DNA of 64,000 nucleotides from Solitalea lacus (lineage in GTDB: Bacteria; Bacteroidota; Bacteroidia; Sphingobacteriales; Sphingobacteriaceae): contig NZ_CP091740.1 of NCBI RefSeq assembly GCF_022014595.1, forward strand, positions 3,646,200-3,710,199, read 5' to 3'. Both the position numbers and the translations under genes were made by a program. Positions 33,893-42,974 of this stretch are shown here, in pieces (positions within the stretch are counted from its first letter, which is position 1; every line of letters starts with the position of its first letter). The notes under the pieces were generated by a model that saw nothing but the letters and a program-made list of their open reading frames with translations, was not told where the DNA came from and searched no databases.

Positions 33893-34765
33893 ATGAATTT
33901 AACTGTTGTTGGACTGGGCCTTATAGGAGGTTCATTAGCGAAAGACTTACGTACAAAAGGAATTGCCAAAACCATTATCGGATCTGATAAAAGCTTAATT
34001 CATTGCCAAAAGGCAAAAGAGTTGGGCATTATTGATGACTATAAACCATTGGAAGAAGCCGTTAAAGAGGCAGACATTGTTATTGTTTCGGTACCTGTAA
34101 ATGCTACTTTAAAAGTATTACCACAAGTATTAGACAATATTTCAGAAAAGACCGTCGTGATGGACGTAGGATCTACTAAATCTGAAATTTGTAAATTAAT
34201 TCAAAATCATCCCAAAAGAAAGAATTATGTTGCCAATCATCCAATTGCTGGTACTGAGAACTCCGGTCCGGAAGCAGCAATTGATGGCTTATTCGATAAA
34301 AAGACCACAATAATTTGTGAACAAGAAAAGTCTGATCCAAAAGCTGTTCTGTTAATAAAAATTATTCATGAAGCTATAGGTATGCATGTAATCCACATGG
34401 ACGCAGATGAGCATGACAGACATATCGCATATGTTTCTCACCTTTCACATGTGATCTCCTATGTTTTGGGCAAAACGGTTTTGGAAATCGAAAAAGACGA
34501 GACAAATATTTTCGAATTGGCCGGTTCTGGCTTTGCTTCTACAGCTCGCCTGGCCAAAAGCTCACCAGAAATGTGGACTCCTATCTTTTTACAAAACAAA
34601 AAATCATTGTTGAAATCAGTGGATGAGTACATTAAAAATCTTAACGATTTCCGTGAACTAATTGCCAATAACGATGAAAATGCATTATTTGAAGAGATCG
34701 GAAAAATAAACGACATAAGACGGGTCCTAGACGGTCTGGCATTGAAACGCGCTAAAGGACATTAA
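33893..34765 (+). CDS. tyrA: Prephenate dehydrogenase
   Basis: The 290-residue protein has the NAD(P)-binding Rossmann motif V-G-L-G-L-I-G-G-S-L-A at the start, then V-S-V-P-V-N-A, D-V-G-S-T-K-S and N-H-P-I-A-G-T-E-N-S-G-P with the substrate-binding His, followed by the all-helical dimerisation domain with Y-V-S-H-L-S-H-V. It oxidatively decarboxylates prephenate to 4-hydroxyphenylpyruvate in tyrosine synthesis. There is no chorismate mutase fusion and no ACT domain. Other aromatic genes are not adjacent. Confidence 0.95.
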   Translation: MNLTVVGLGLIGGSLAKDLRTKGIAKTIIGSDKSLIHCQKAKELGIIDDYKPLEEAVKEADIVIVSVPVNATLKVLPQVLDNISEKTVVMDVGSTKSEICKLIQNHPKRKNYVANHPIAGTENSGPEAAIDGLFDKKTTIICEQEKSDPKAVLLIKIIHEAIGMHVIHMDADEHDRHIAYVSHLSHVISYVLGKTVLEIEKDETNIFELAGSGFASTARLAKSSPEMWTPIFLQNKKSLLKSVDEYIKNLNDFRELIANNDENALFEEIGKINDIRRVLDGLALKRAKGH

Positions 34766-34872
34766 TATTTTCAAGCCGGAGTGGTCTTAATTCATTAATA
34801 CAGCTCCGGTTCTATACCTACATCTACAATTACATTTACCTCCACCGCTTTATTATCAACTTAAAAATTGTT

Positions 34873-37800
34873 ATGCGTTATATTTTTTGTTGTATTACAC
34901 TCATACTCCTATCCATTCAGGTTTCAGCCCAAAAAAAGCTTTCTGAAAGCATCAAACATAGTCGTTATACCTACATTTATCTCCTGAACAATGACCAACT
35001 TAGGCTGCTTCACAAAAATGGACTTAACAGCTTCAATGAAAGTTACATTACGAAGCCGGTTGATTCATTTTTAACTTTAAGTTCCTATAACAAAACATTA
35101 AAACCTGGTACTTACGCTTTTGTTAAGGCTCAAAACAGTCAGCTAAATTACCGCATCGAGCAGATTGCCGGAATAAACCCCTATTTATTCAGTTCAGGAA
35201 AAAAGTTTGAGCTGATTATTGCTAAATGTAATTCCCAAATCATTGATCCTGAGGCAAAAGTTTATCTCAATAAAAAATCAATTCCATTTGATAAAAATAC
35301 TCAAACCTGGCATCGTAAGCTAAAGTTAATGAAAGGCCTGCTTAGAGTTACGTCTAGCGGCATTGATAATTACTTCACTATTGATGACGATTATAATCCT
35401 CGCCACTTTAATTATAATTACGGTTCAGCAAATTCTTCGTTTTTCAGCGATTACATTAGTTTACCGATTAAAAAACATGTGTGGAACCCAATAAAGAGGA
35501 CTTTTAAAGGCCAAAATGGCAATAAACGTTCACAAGCGCTACTTAGCAAACATGCAGGTTTTGTTGTGTTCAGTAAACCTCAATACAGGCCAAATGACAC
35601 TGTAAAATTAAAAGCCTACATAACCGACACTAAAGGTAACGCGATTGAAGATGATGAACTGGTTTTAAATATTGGAACGAGTTATCATACTGATGACTTA
35701 AAACAATTAGGTCTTGTAAAATCATACCGGAAAGGAGCATTCGAATACAGTTTTGTACTCACGGATAGTCTAGACCTTGATCTTGATGAAACTCAAACGA
35801 TCTACTTTCAACGAAAACCCTCAAAAAACACAAAAAAGAAGAATGACCCAAATGAGGGTGAACAGGAAATCGACGTAAACAAAAACACCTTAATAAAAGG
35901 CAATTTCTTGTTTGAAGATTATGAATTAAAAGATGTTCAGTTTACCGCCAGAGTTGAAAAAACCTTTCAAAAAGGTGAACCTATTGTTGTGCATTGCAAA
36001 GCGTTTGACGAAAACGACATGGCCATACCTGATGGTAAGGTCAACATTACCATTTTAACCAGCTATGTATCTAGTTTTATAAACAAGAATGTGTTTGTGC
36101 CCGATAGCATCCTCATTCATAATCAGAACCTCGATCCTGTTGGAGAAACACGTATCGAGTTCCCAGCTGATAAATTTCCTGAAGCGAATGTCAACTATAG
36201 GGCGATTGTGACTTTTTTAAACAGTGACAACCAGCGCTTAACACAACACCTCCAATTCAATGTTGAACAAAACACAAACAAGCTTAAAGCTGAATTTCAT
36301 AATGACAGTTTAATCATTAACTGGCTAAAGGCAGGAAAGCCTGTTTCGGGGCAAGCTAAAGCTACAAGTTTTACAGTTAATAATGATTCACTGCAAACCT
36401 ACACTCAACAGCTGCCAATTAAACTGCCCATTCAACAGCTTGTTCGTTATTATGAAATACGACTTGATTCACTTACCGAAACACTCCAATTGGATGACTT
36501 GGACAAAAGCCCATCGATAAATGCCTACCGTACCCCTGATTCACTTTTTATTGATGTAGATAACCCTCATCAACTTAATTTTTGGTATTCGGTAACTGAT
36601 GGCAATAAAGTAATAGCATCGGGAAGTGACAAAAAACTGCAGCTTATTCGTAAACTTCACAGTTCACATGCAACTCATATCGTTGTTCAATACTTATGGG
36701 CTGGTGAACTTAAAAAACTTACGCAAGATATTTCGCTAAACAATAAAGCGCTCGATATTCAAATTAAAGCACCTCGCTTGGTTTATCCCGGACAGCGATT
36801 TAATGTTGAACTAACCGCCAGTAATCCGTCAGGACAACCTGTTCAAAATGCCGACCTTACCGCTTTTGCCTTTACTTCTAAATTTAAAAGCACAAATACG
36901 CCGTTCGTTCCCTCCTTTGGAAAAAGACTAAAATTTACTCCACCGGATTACGCTAAGCCCGAAATTGATGCTTTTAATCATAACGGCAACCTTGACTTAA
37001 ACTGGAAAAGATGGGCTTTAGAATTAAAGCTCGATACAAACGAATATTACCGGTTTCTTCATACTCAGTCAATCTATAAAAACAATGAGTTGCTACCAGA
37101 TACAACCGCTCAACTGGCGCCTTTTGTTGTTAAAAATGGAGCGGTAATACCAACTCATATTCTCTATATTGATGAAATGCCGGTGTATTTTAGCAAGGCC
37201 TCTCATTTGCAATACTACAGCTTTGTAGTGAAACCCGGATATCATAAGATACGACTTCGTACTACCGAAGATTTAATTACAGTCGATTCTGTTTTGGCAG
37301 TAAAGGGAAGAAAAACTATTTTGGGTATCAGCGCGGATACTTCGGCAAATCTTCCTTACAAAATCGTAAAAACACCTGATACACTTACTGCTTATGAACA
37401 AAATTTTCTAAGCAATTATTATGTTCAGGTAACTAATAATTTTGGAGACCGTCCGGCGCTTTTAATTACCGCTGAGCACAGCTACTTTCTAAATCCAACA
37501 TTTGCCAAACAGGGCAACACCCTGGCTGGGCCAATTTTACATGAGTGGGCTCAGTTTAACCTATTTAATGGTTTTAAACGCAATTTCACTTTTGAACCTT
37601 CTTATACCTATACTTTTCAGCCTGATTTAATAAAGATGAAATCAATAGAGGGAAAGTTCCCTTTTGATAAATCATTATCGTCAACAAGATTAGAGCCCAA
37701 CTTTACTGAAAAGGCGTTTGAAGAATCAGAAATTGAGCGTATTTGGCAACAATACCTTGATTTAAGGGCTCACACCACACAACTATTTAGCAACCCTTAT

Positions 37801-40692
37801 TTTTTAAATGACCAATCAAAAGCTCGTTTGCAAATCGGCTTAGGAACTTTCTCAACTGGCAAAACTCCGTTTGTAAAAAACATAATTATCTATAAACATG
37901 ATGATCCCGATTTTATGCTCATTTATCCGGGCAATACATTAAATATTGGAAAAATTCCTGCCGGTGAGTATAGGATACTACTCTTATTCAAAGGAGATGA
38001 GTACTTACTAAAAGAACATATAAAAGTACGTCCAAACGGAGTTACTCACTTTTATACAGGTACTGTCAACCCTAATAAAAAAGATAGTGTTAGCAATAAA
38101 ATTGCTAAAATCATTGCTGCCAAAAACGGTTATGCTCATTATACCTCCGATGATGACCTTACCAAAATTAAACAGGCATTTAATGAAAAATACCTTGATG
38201 AATCTCTTTTAAAAAACACTGTTTACGGTGTTATTTTGGATAAACAAAATATACCCCTTCCAGGAGTTACTGTACAGGTAAAAGGAACCGGAATAAAAAC
38301 CATGTCAGATGTTAACGGTAAATTTTCAATTAAAACTCCTCAAAAAGCAACACTCGTTTTAAGCTTTATAGGATTTGAAACAATAGAAAAACCAGTACAA
38401 AATGGCAGTTATTTAACTATCATAATGAATGAAAGCTCCCAAGCCTTACAGGAAGTAGTGGTAGTCGGATATGGAACACAAAAGAAAGCATCTATGGTAG
38501 GTTCTGTAGGCACCGTTTTACAAGGTAAGGCTGAAGGGATAATAATAAGAGGCAACAGCAGTCTTAAAGGAAATGACAAACCCTTAGTTATTGTAGATGG
38601 TGTTCCTGTTGAAGGTGACTATCCTGCAGATGATATTCAAGATGTAAAAATATTAAAAGGGGCAGAAGCAACGGCAATTTATGGTGCAATGGCTGCAAAT
38701 GGAGTTGTTATTATCACTACTAAGCAAAACAAGCAACCAACATCATCTGAGGTTGCTCAAAATGGCTCCTTGGGATTGCGTAAAAACTTTTCGGATGTTG
38801 CATTTTGGCAACCAAAGCTAACTACCAACCAAAGCGGGAAAGTAAGTTTTAAAGTAACAATGCCTGATGACATTTCTAAATGGAAAGCGACTGTAATTGG
38901 CGTTGGCGGAGATAAACTTACAGGAATTGTACAACATGAGTTTAAATCATTTAAATCATTAACGGCTACATTAGCAGTACCTCGCTTTGCAGTTGAAGGC
39001 GATAGCTTGAATATTTTAGGAAAAATCAGCAATTACACGGGTAGTGAAAGTACAGTTTTACGTACCGTTTCGATAAATGACAAACAACTAAAAGAGGGTG
39101 ACCTAAAAGTAAAAAATGCTACTGTTGATACTATCGCTATAACTGCAATAGCTATGGATTCAATTAAAGCGACTTATTCATTAAAACTACCCAATGGTTA
39201 TTCTGATGGCGAGGAACGTTTTATTCCGGTTTACAAACAGGGTGTTATTGAAACAGAAGGAGTTTTTCATGCATTGGAAGGAGATACCACAGTTACAATG
39301 CAATTACGGGCAACCGGCAACCCTATAACTTTTAGGGCCGAAGCATCGGCCTTGCCGGTTTTATTGAATGAGATAGAAACTATTCGGAACTATGAATATC
39401 AGTGTAACGAACAATTAGCTTCGAAGTTGAAAGCATTGCTGACCGAAAAGAAAATCCGCTACTGGTTAAAACAACCTTTCAACAGAGAAGAGAACATTAA
39501 AGAATTGATAAAAAAATTGCAGGACAATCGTGGAGTTGAAGGAGATTGGGGCTGGTGGCCTGGCACCAAAAGTAGCCTGTGGATTTCGCAACATGTAACA
39601 GAGGCATTAATAGAGGCCATGAACAGCGGATATAAAATAACCTTGAACGCTCAACCTATTATTGACAAATTATTATACCATTTTGAAGACAAACCTGCAG
39701 AGGAGCAAATAAGAGCCATTCATACACTGAAAAAACTAAAAGCTTCGCCTGATTATATAAAGCTCATTACTCAGGCCGAACACTCCATCTTAAACTTAAA
39801 ATATAAGCCGAATGGCTATACACTGCTTAATTTATTATTACTTAAACAAGAACATGGCCTTAAGGTAAACACCGACAGCCTTTCAAAAGCAGCTCAAAAA
39901 ACTTTGTTTGGTAATTTATATTGGGGAGAAGATTGCTACCGTTTCTTTGATAACAGTATTCAGCAAACCATTGTTGCTTACAAAATTTTACGGGCCAGCG
40001 GAGCCAATAATACCCTATTATCAAAAATAAGAAACTACTTTTTTGAACAACGAAAAAGTGGGCAATGGCGAAACACGTATGAATCAAGCTTAATTTTAGA
40101 AACCATTTTACCTGATTTACTACAAGATAGGGCAGAATTCAAGCCCACCCGCTTAATAATTGGTGGATCAAAAGCTGAAACTATTGAAAAATTCCCTTAC
40201 GAAATAAAGCTTCCTGCACAAGCAAGCATTACTGTCCAGAAAACAGGTTCTTTACCAGCATATATTACTGCTTATCAGCAGTTTTGGAACAAAAAACCAG
40301 AGAAGGTTTCTAAAGACTTTACTGTAGATACCTATTTCGAACTAAATGGCGTTACACAAAAAAACCTTAAAGCCGGAGTGCTTACGCAATTGATGATTAA
40401 TGTAGAGGTAAAAGCCGATGCAGATTATGTGATGATAGAAGTACCTATTCCTTCGGGTTGCTCATACGGAGAGAAAACACAATCATTTTGGGGCACTGAA
40501 ATTCATCGGGAGTATCTTAAAAATAAAACGTCAATATTCTGTACCAAGCTAAAGAAAGGCAAGCACAGCTTTTACATTAATTTGGTTCCCCGCTTTTCAG
40601 GCAGATACAATTTAAATCCGGCTAAAGCAGAACTGATGTATTTTCCCGTATTTTACGGCAGGGAGAATATCCGTCAAATTGAAATCAAATAA
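34873..40692 (+). CDS. Alpha-2-macroglobulin-type protein with carboxypeptidase-like and TonB-plug-like insert
   Basis: This 1939-residue protein starts with a signal peptide (MRYIFCCITLILLSIQVSAQ). An MG2-like segment, F-S-K-P-Q-Y-R-P-N-D-T-V-K-L-K-A-Y, begins near residue 232. A carboxypeptidase-like domain (about 1117-1190: P-L-P-G-V-T-V-Q-V-K-G-T) and a shortened TonB-plug-like domain (about 1195-1288: V-V-V-G-Y-G-T-Q, P-L-V-I-V-D-G-V-P, A-T-A-I-Y-G-A-M-A-A-N-G-V) follow, with no barrel. The A2M core then resumes (W-Q-P-K-L, S-K-W-K-A-T-V-I-G-V) and carries C1511-N-E-Q, the CxEQ thioester motif. Bacterial A2Ms trap proteases in the periplasm. Joined to tyrA by a 107-base gap. Confidence 0.93.
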   Translation: MRYIFCCITLILLSIQVSAQKKLSESIKHSRYTYIYLLNNDQLRLLHKNGLNSFNESYITKPVDSFLTLSSYNKTLKPGTYAFVKAQNSQLNYRIEQIAGINPYLFSSGKKFELIIAKCNSQIIDPEAKVYLNKKSIPFDKNTQTWHRKLKLMKGLLRVTSSGIDNYFTIDDDYNPRHFNYNYGSANSSFFSDYISLPIKKHVWNPIKRTFKGQNGNKRSQALLSKHAGFVVFSKPQYRPNDTVKLKAYITDTKGNAIEDDELVLNIGTSYHTDDLKQLGLVKSYRKGAFEYSFVLTDSLDLDLDETQTIYFQRKPSKNTKKKNDPNEGEQEIDVNKNTLIKGNFLFEDYELKDVQFTARVEKTFQKGEPIVVHCKAFDENDMAIPDGKVNITILTSYVSSFINKNVFVPDSILIHNQNLDPVGETRIEFPADKFPEANVNYRAIVTFLNSDNQRLTQHLQFNVEQNTNKLKAEFHNDSLIINWLKAGKPVSGQAKATSFTVNNDSLQTYTQQLPIKLPIQQLVRYYEIRLDSLTETLQLDDLDKSPSINAYRTPDSLFIDVDNPHQLNFWYSVTDGNKVIASGSDKKLQLIRKLHSSHATHIVVQYLWAGELKKLTQDISLNNKALDIQIKAPRLVYPGQRFNVELTASNPSGQPVQNADLTAFAFTSKFKSTNTPFVPSFGKRLKFTPPDYAKPEIDAFNHNGNLDLNWKRWALELKLDTNEYYRFLHTQSIYKNNELLPDTTAQLAPFVVKNGAVIPTHILYIDEMPVYFSKASHLQYYSFVVKPGYHKIRLRTTEDLITVDSVLAVKGRKTILGISADTSANLPYKIVKTPDTLTAYEQNFLSNYYVQVTNNFGDRPALLITAEHSYFLNPTFAKQGNTLAGPILHEWAQFNLFNGFKRNFTFEPSYTYTFQPDLIKMKSIEGKFPFDKSLSSTRLEPNFTEKAFEESEIERIWQQYLDLRAHTTQLFSNPYFLNDQSKARLQIGLGTFSTGKTPFVKNIIIYKHDDPDFMLIYPGNTLNIGKIPAGEYRILLLFKGDEYLLKEHIKVRPNGVTHFYTGTVNPNKKDSVSNKIAKIIAAKNGYAHYTSDDDLTKIKQAFNEKYLDESLLKNTVYGVILDKQNIPLPGVTVQVKGTGIKTMSDVNGKFSIKTPQKATLVLSFIGFETIEKPVQNGSYLTIIMNESSQALQEVVVVGYGTQKKASMVGSVGTVLQGKAEGIIIRGNSSLKGNDKPLVIVDGVPVEGDYPADDIQDVKILKGAEATAIYGAMAANGVVIITTKQNKQPTSSEVAQNGSLGLRKNFSDVAFWQPKLTTNQSGKVSFKVTMPDDISKWKATVIGVGGDKLTGIVQHEFKSFKSLTATLAVPRFAVEGDSLNILGKISNYTGSESTVLRTVSINDKQLKEGDLKVKNATVDTIAITAIAMDSIKATYSLKLPNGYSDGEERFIPVYKQGVIETEGVFHALEGDTTVTMQLRATGNPITFRAEASALPVLLNEIETIRNYEYQCNEQLASKLKALLTEKKIRYWLKQPFNREENIKELIKKLQDNRGVEGDWGWWPGTKSSLWISQHVTEALIEAMNSGYKITLNAQPIIDKLLYHFEDKPAEEQIRAIHTLKKLKASPDYIKLITQAEHSILNLKYKPNGYTLLNLLLLKQEHGLKVNTDSLSKAAQKTLFGNLYWGEDCYRFFDNSIQQTIVAYKILRASGANNTLLSKIRNYFFEQRKSGQWRNTYESSLILETILPDLLQDRAEFKPTRLIIGGSKAETIEKFPYEIKLPAQASITVQKTGSLPAYITAYQQFWNKKPEKVSKDFTVDTYFELNGVTQKNLKAGVLTQLMINVEVKADADYVMIEVPIPSGCSYGEKTQSFWGTEIHREYLKNKTSIFCTKLKKGKHSFYINLVPRFSGRYNLNPAKAELMYFPVFYGRENIRQIEIK

Positions 40693-40697
40693 AAACG

Positions 40698-40730
40698 AAA
40701 GCACCTGTTGATTAATTAACCAGGTGCTTT
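40698..40730. terminator. Convergent terminator between the A2M gene and the RES toxin gene
   Basis: AAAGCACCTG and CAGGTGCTTT form a 10-bp stem, extended by GTT/AAC inside, around an AT loop. It serves genes converging from both sides. Confidence 0.75.
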
Positions 40731-40735
40731 CATGT

Positions 40736-41203
40736 TTAAAGTCCTTTTATCCTACTATCAAAAACAAACTTTTGTTGCGATACGATTCGAACTTTTGAAA
40801 AATCAGAATGATGCGGATTGATTAGATAATTGTACTCATAAGGACTAATTGAAGAGGGAACTTTCATTAACAAAGTTTCCTTTTTTTCCGTCCATTTATC
40901 ACCCATTTGCTGCGTTTGCAAATAGGCATTATTATCAACCTTATACCACTCGGTATGTAGATTCTCAAGTTCGGCAAGGGCTACTTCCGCCACTTCAGTT
41001 TCTGGCACTTCAATACTAACCAGTGAAAAATCTCCTGCCGATAAATCGACACCATTTCGGTGAACTACATTCTCTAAGCAGGCCAAAGCCACACTTGCTG
41101 CCGAATAAATCATAAAAACACCATTGGAATTCCATCGGGCCGCCCTCCCTGATACAGCAAGTACGTTAGCGTATTTTGTAAGGCTAATTCTATAAACCAG
41201 CAT
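40736..41203 (-). CDS. RES-domain toxin (Xre-RES type II system)
   Basis: The 155-residue protein has the RES domain: M-L-V-Y-R-I-S with the conserved Arg, G-R-A-A-R-W-N-S-N-G, Y-S-A-A-S-V-A-L-A-C-L-E with Ser and Glu, and the C-terminal N-P-H-H-S-D-F with the conserved Asn. RES toxins degrade or modify NAD+ by phosphorolysis. The antitoxin gene lies 6 bases upstream on the same strand, so the pair is co-transcribed in antitoxin-toxin order. All expected key residues are present, so it appears functional. Confidence 0.9.
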   Translation of the reverse strand: MLVYRISLTKYANVLAVSGRAARWNSNGVFMIYSAASVALACLENVVHRNGVDLSAGDFSLVSIEVPETEVAEVALAELENLHTEWYKVDNNAYLQTQQMGDKWTEKKETLLMKVPSSISPYEYNYLINPHHSDFSKVRIVSQQKFVFDSRIKGL

Positions 41204-41209
41204 TAGTAG

Positions 41210-41677
41210 TTATGCAAGTGCACCAAACTCAATACGAATAAGTTCCTCTTTTATTAACTCAATACCTGTTAAAGTATCTAACAATGTGATGGGCTTTGCT
41301 GCCAAACCGACACTCATGCTATTGAGCCATTTCTTAAATTCATCAAGATTTCCAATTGCTTCAATCCCTTTATCAAAAAGCTCAAATAACTGAATTAAAT
41401 GCTCAGTAACTCCCATATCGAGAACTTTACTATCTTTTATATAAGAACGTAATGTTTTCTCGGACATGCGCAGCATATGAGCAATATCAATTTGAGATGC
41501 CCCCGATAAAGAAATTATATCCGATAAAGCCTTTGCTGGCAATCCCTCCCTTATTACCCTTAATTGTGCATGAGGATTACCCAGCAATGATTGATAAGGC
41601 ATTAATGCATCTTCTACAATTGAAGAAGGATTAATATCATCTGGAAGTTTATAAACAGATTTTCTTTTAGCTGACAT
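41210..41677 (-). CDS. Xre/MbcA/ParS-type antitoxin (DUF2384)
   Basis: The 155-residue protein has an N-terminal Xre-like helix-turn-helix region (A-L-S-D-I-I-S-L-S-G-A-S-Q-I-D-I-A-H-M-L-R-M-S-E-K-T-L) and a C-terminal DUF2384 domain (F-K-K-W-L-N-S-M-S-V-G-L, K-P-I-T-L-L-D-T-L-T-G). It would neutralise the RES toxin and autoregulate the operon. Two 16-bp near-identical direct repeats lie 61-100 bases upstream of its start and are candidate operators. Confidence 0.9.
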   Translation of the reverse strand: MSAKRKSVYKLPDDINPSSIVEDALMPYQSLLGNPHAQLRVIREGLPAKALSDIISLSGASQIDIAHMLRMSEKTLRSYIKDSKVLDMGVTEHLIQLFELFDKGIEAIGNLDEFKKWLNSMSVGLAAKPITLLDTLTGIELIKEELIRIEFGALA

Positions 41678-41737
41678 ATCAAGGTTTATCTATGTATTCA
41701 AATGTACATTTTCCCTAAATAAATAAGAAATTTTACC

Positions 41738-41777
41738 TAGAATTCTTTATTATTTTCACAGTAGAATTCTTCATTAT
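41738..41777. promoter_or_regulatory. Paired direct repeats upstream of the Xre-RES operon
   Basis: TAGAATTCTTTATTAT at 41738-41753 and TAGAATTCTTCATTAT at 41762-41777 match in 15 of 16 bases with a 24-base period. Each contains the palindrome AGAATTCT. They lie between the divergent antitoxin and rhodanese genes and fit operator sites for the Xre-type antitoxin. Confidence 0.5.
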
Positions 41778-41842
41778 AAAGGTTTTAAAAAACCGTAAAT
41801 TAGATACACTTAACGTATCCCAAACCTTAAAAATTCCCTGCC

Positions 41843-42694
41843 ATGACAAATTATGCACACCCTGAAGTGCTGGTTTCTACCGAGTGGGTAGATCAGCATA
41901 AATTCGATCGCAGTGTAGTTTTAGTAGAAGTAGATGTGGATACATCTGCTTTTGATGAAGGTCATATTCCGGGAGCAATCGCCTGGAATTGGCAAACGCA
42001 ACTTTGCGATACATTACAACGGGATGTTATTAGCAAAGATAACCTGGAAAAACTGATGGGTCAAAGCGGCATTAACAATGACTCCACCGTGGTTATGTAC
42101 GGCGACAACAACAACTGGTTTGCCGCCTGGGCATTTTGGGAGATGAAAATGTATGGCCATCGTGATGTCCGAATCATGAATGGAGGCAGAAAAAAATGGC
42201 TGGCTGAAGGACGCGAGTTAACTAAAGCTGCTACTCCACATAAGCCGGTAACATATCGTGCGCATGACCGTGATGAATCGTTACGCACCTACCTTCGTCA
42301 AGCACAAGACGCAATGCAATCAAGAGACTGTGTAATGGTCGATGTTCGTTCAAATGATGAATTTACAGGCAAAATTCTTTCACCTCCGGGTTTAATGGAA
42401 ACTTGTCAGCGTGGAGGTCACATACCAGGAGCCAAAAACATTCCATGGGCGCAAGCATGTAATGAAGACGGTACCTTTAAATCGGCAGAAGATCTGGAAA
42501 AATTATATATGGATAACGGTATTACACCAGATAAACGAGTGATAGCCTATTGCCGTATAGGAGAACGCTCTAGCCATACTTGGTTTGTATTGAAATATCT
42601 GTTAGGATTTCCAGCAGTAAGCAATTATGATGGCTCCTGGACTGAATGGGGAAATCTGGTAGGGGCTCCTGTTGAAAAAACGATGGCGTTATGA
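41843..42694 (+). CDS. Two-domain rhodanese-type sulfurtransferase
   Basis: The 283-residue protein has two rhodanese domains. The N-terminal one contains D-E-G-H-I-P-G-A-I-A-W-N-W; the C-terminal catalytic one has D-V-R-S-N-D-E-F-T-G, G-H-I-P-G-A-K-N-I-P-W and active site Y-C237-R-I-G-E-R-S. The C-R-I-G-E-R loop is typical of thiosulfate sulfurtransferases rather than mercaptopyruvate sulfurtransferases (CGSGVT). It transfers sulfane sulfur to cyanide or cellular thiols. Its stop overlaps the next gene's start (ATGA), indicating translational coupling. Confidence 0.93.
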   Translation: MTNYAHPEVLVSTEWVDQHKFDRSVVLVEVDVDTSAFDEGHIPGAIAWNWQTQLCDTLQRDVISKDNLEKLMGQSGINNDSTVVMYGDNNNWFAAWAFWEMKMYGHRDVRIMNGGRKKWLAEGRELTKAATPHKPVTYRAHDRDESLRTYLRQAQDAMQSRDCVMVDVRSNDEFTGKILSPPGLMETCQRGGHIPGAKNIPWAQACNEDGTFKSAEDLEKLYMDNGITPDKRVIAYCRIGERSSHTWFVLKYLLGFPAVSNYDGSWTEWGNLVGAPVEKTMAL

Positions 42695-42903
42695 ATCTAA
42701 GGGCTGAAGATTATAAAACCGAAATGCTTGAGGTCAAAGGCATTTTGTTAAACATCACCTCCTATAAAATTGGGGATGAATACCATTGTCTGATAGCCAA
42801 TGCTGACCCTGGAGCAAACATATCACGGGCAACTGCTGAAAGCGGAGAAGAGGCTCGTCGTATTGCCCTTGAAAAGGCAACCGAACGACTGAACAAGAAG
42901 TAA
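42691..42903 (+). CDS. Small protein of unknown function coupled to the rhodanese gene
   Basis: The 70-residue cytoplasmic protein has no domain I recognise. It reads as a beta-rich first half (M-L-E-V-K-G-I-L-L-N-I-T-S-Y-K-I-G-D-E-Y-H-C-L-I-A) with one Cys, then a helix (S-G-E-E-A-R-R-I-A-L-E-K-A-T-E-R-L). The four-base overlap with the rhodanese stop suggests a shared function, perhaps as a sulfur acceptor or accessory; that is inference. Confidence 0.7.
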   Translation: MNLRAEDYKTEMLEVKGILLNITSYKIGDEYHCLIANADPGANISRATAESGEEARRIALEKATERLNKK

Positions 42904-42920
42904 TCAAAAAGCCAACTAAA

Positions 42921-42952
42921 AGAGGCCTGAGAATATTTAATCTCAGGCCTCT
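42921..42952. terminator. Convergent terminator
   Basis: AGAGGCCTGAGA and TCTCAGGCCTCT form a perfect 12-bp stem around an 8-base AT loop, between the small plus-strand gene and lepB. Confidence 0.85.
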
Positions 42953-42974
42953 TCCTTTATTCTTGATTCATATT

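Noticed and set aside
34776-34809. CCGGAG/CTCCGG hairpin between tyrA and the A2M gene as a terminator
   Set aside because: Long loop and no T tract; probably not a terminator.
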